Shown in pieces: positions 5,561-5,655 of a DNA stretch of 5,655 nucleotides. The stretch comes from GCA-2688105 sp964499445. Lineage in GTDB: Bacteria > Chloroflexota > Dehalococcoidia > Dehalococcoidales > GCA-2688105. The notes below the pieces were generated by a model that saw only the letters and a list, made by a program, of their open reading frames with translations, searched no databases and was not told the DNA's origin. Position numbers and translations under genes: made by a program. The DNA lies in assembly GCA_964499445.1 (NCBI GenBank), contig CAZCLE010000046.1, positions 1 through 5,655 of the forward strand. Direction: 5' to 3'. Within the stretch, counting starts at the first letter, position 1; each line of letters starts with the position of its first letter.

Positions 5561-5583
5561 AGAGAGGGGCGAAGCCCCTCTCT
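5561..5583. repeat. Part B hairpin, extra copy, 10-bp stem, loop GAA
   Basis: AGAGAGGGGC (5561-5570) pairs perfectly with GCCCCTCTCT (5574-5583). Unlike the other B hairpins it has no recognisable A partner 35 bases away, which suggests that B can be copied or retained alone. Confidence 0.7.
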
Positions 5584-5642
5584 TACCTACACTCCCCCAC
5601 TCCCCCTTCCCTTATTAAGGAGTTTTAGCAAGGGGATTAAAA

Positions 5643-5655
5643 GGGGCGAAGCCCC
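5643..5655. repeat. Part B hairpin, last copy, truncated by window end
   Basis: GGGGC (5643-5647) pairs with GCCCC (5651-5655) around GAA. The left arm starts with AA at 5641, so the right arm probably continues with TT beyond the window. Confidence 0.6.

Larger units (their letters stand above)
5311..5655. repeat. Cluster of two-hairpin palindromic repeats in gene-free DNA, cut by window edge
   Basis: No gene is supported here. The stretch is made of diverged copies of one unit. Part A is a palindrome with core CCTT-n2/3-AAGG, centred near 5334, 5407, 5492 and 5615. Part B is a hairpin with core GGGGC-nnn-GCCCC, centred at 5369, 5443, 5527 and 5649. A to B distance is 34-35 bases in all four pairs although the sequence between has diverged. 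One extra B hairpin lies at 5572. After the first three B copies comes a CTTAAAC- or CTTTAAC-like stretch. Copies are about 74-122 bases apart. It resembles REP/MITE-like intergenic palindromes; no transposase is present. The B copy at 5643 is cut by the window end. Confidence 0.75.

Noticed and set aside
5311..5655. CRISPR array
   Set aside because: The repeats are diverged palindromes with irregular spacing, without identical direct repeats, unique spacers of constant length or cas genes.

Overview
The window is about 5.6 kb of bacterial DNA with a single minus-strand operon, so transcription runs from high to low coordinates. The ferredoxin-dependent 2-oxoacid oxidoreductase points to an anaerobe. 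The lipoprotein-type TRAP binding protein and the upstream cluster of GGGGC-nnn-GCCCC palindromes are reminiscent of uncultured Dehalococcoidia (Chloroflexota). That taxonomic guess is an impression from style, not a proof.

Layout in transcription order. (i) 5311-5655: gene-free DNA packed with short palindromes, built from a two-hairpin unit whose hairpin centres lie 34-35 bp apart in all four copies. (ii) 5221-5249: a promoter with a perfect TTGACA -35 box and an extended -10, preceded by an inverted repeat at 5262-5280. (iii) 5026-5214: a leader of about 220 nt to the first large gene. It encodes a 22-residue peptide (5124-5192) with nine tyrosines, six of them consecutive. After it come an antiterminator segment and a terminator-like hairpin that can pair in mutually exclusive ways. 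This is the architecture of a ribosome-mediated, tyrosine-sensing transcription attenuator. (iv) 3413-4993: an AMP-forming acyl/aryl-CoA ligase. (v) 2230-3330, 1620-2120 and 322-1623: a complete three-part TRAP transporter (binding protein, small permease, large permease). (vi) 1-304: the N-terminal 101 residues of the alpha subunit of indolepyruvate:ferredoxin oxidoreductase (IorA), which runs off the left edge.

How the parts may work together (inference). A Tyr-rich attenuator should switch the operon on when charged tRNA-Tyr is scarce, so these genes should supply tyrosine rather than degrade it. The gene set fits this. The TRAP system would import an aryl acid such as 4-hydroxyphenylacetate, the ligase would make its CoA thioester, and Ior running in the reductive direction would carboxylate it to 4-hydroxyphenylpyruvate, one transamination from tyrosine. 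Reductive carboxylation of aryl acids by Ior-type enzymes is known in anaerobes. A dedicated importer, ligase and Ior under tyrosine attenuation is, as far as I know, not a standard described arrangement, and it is the main discovery candidate here. No plus-strand gene is supported.
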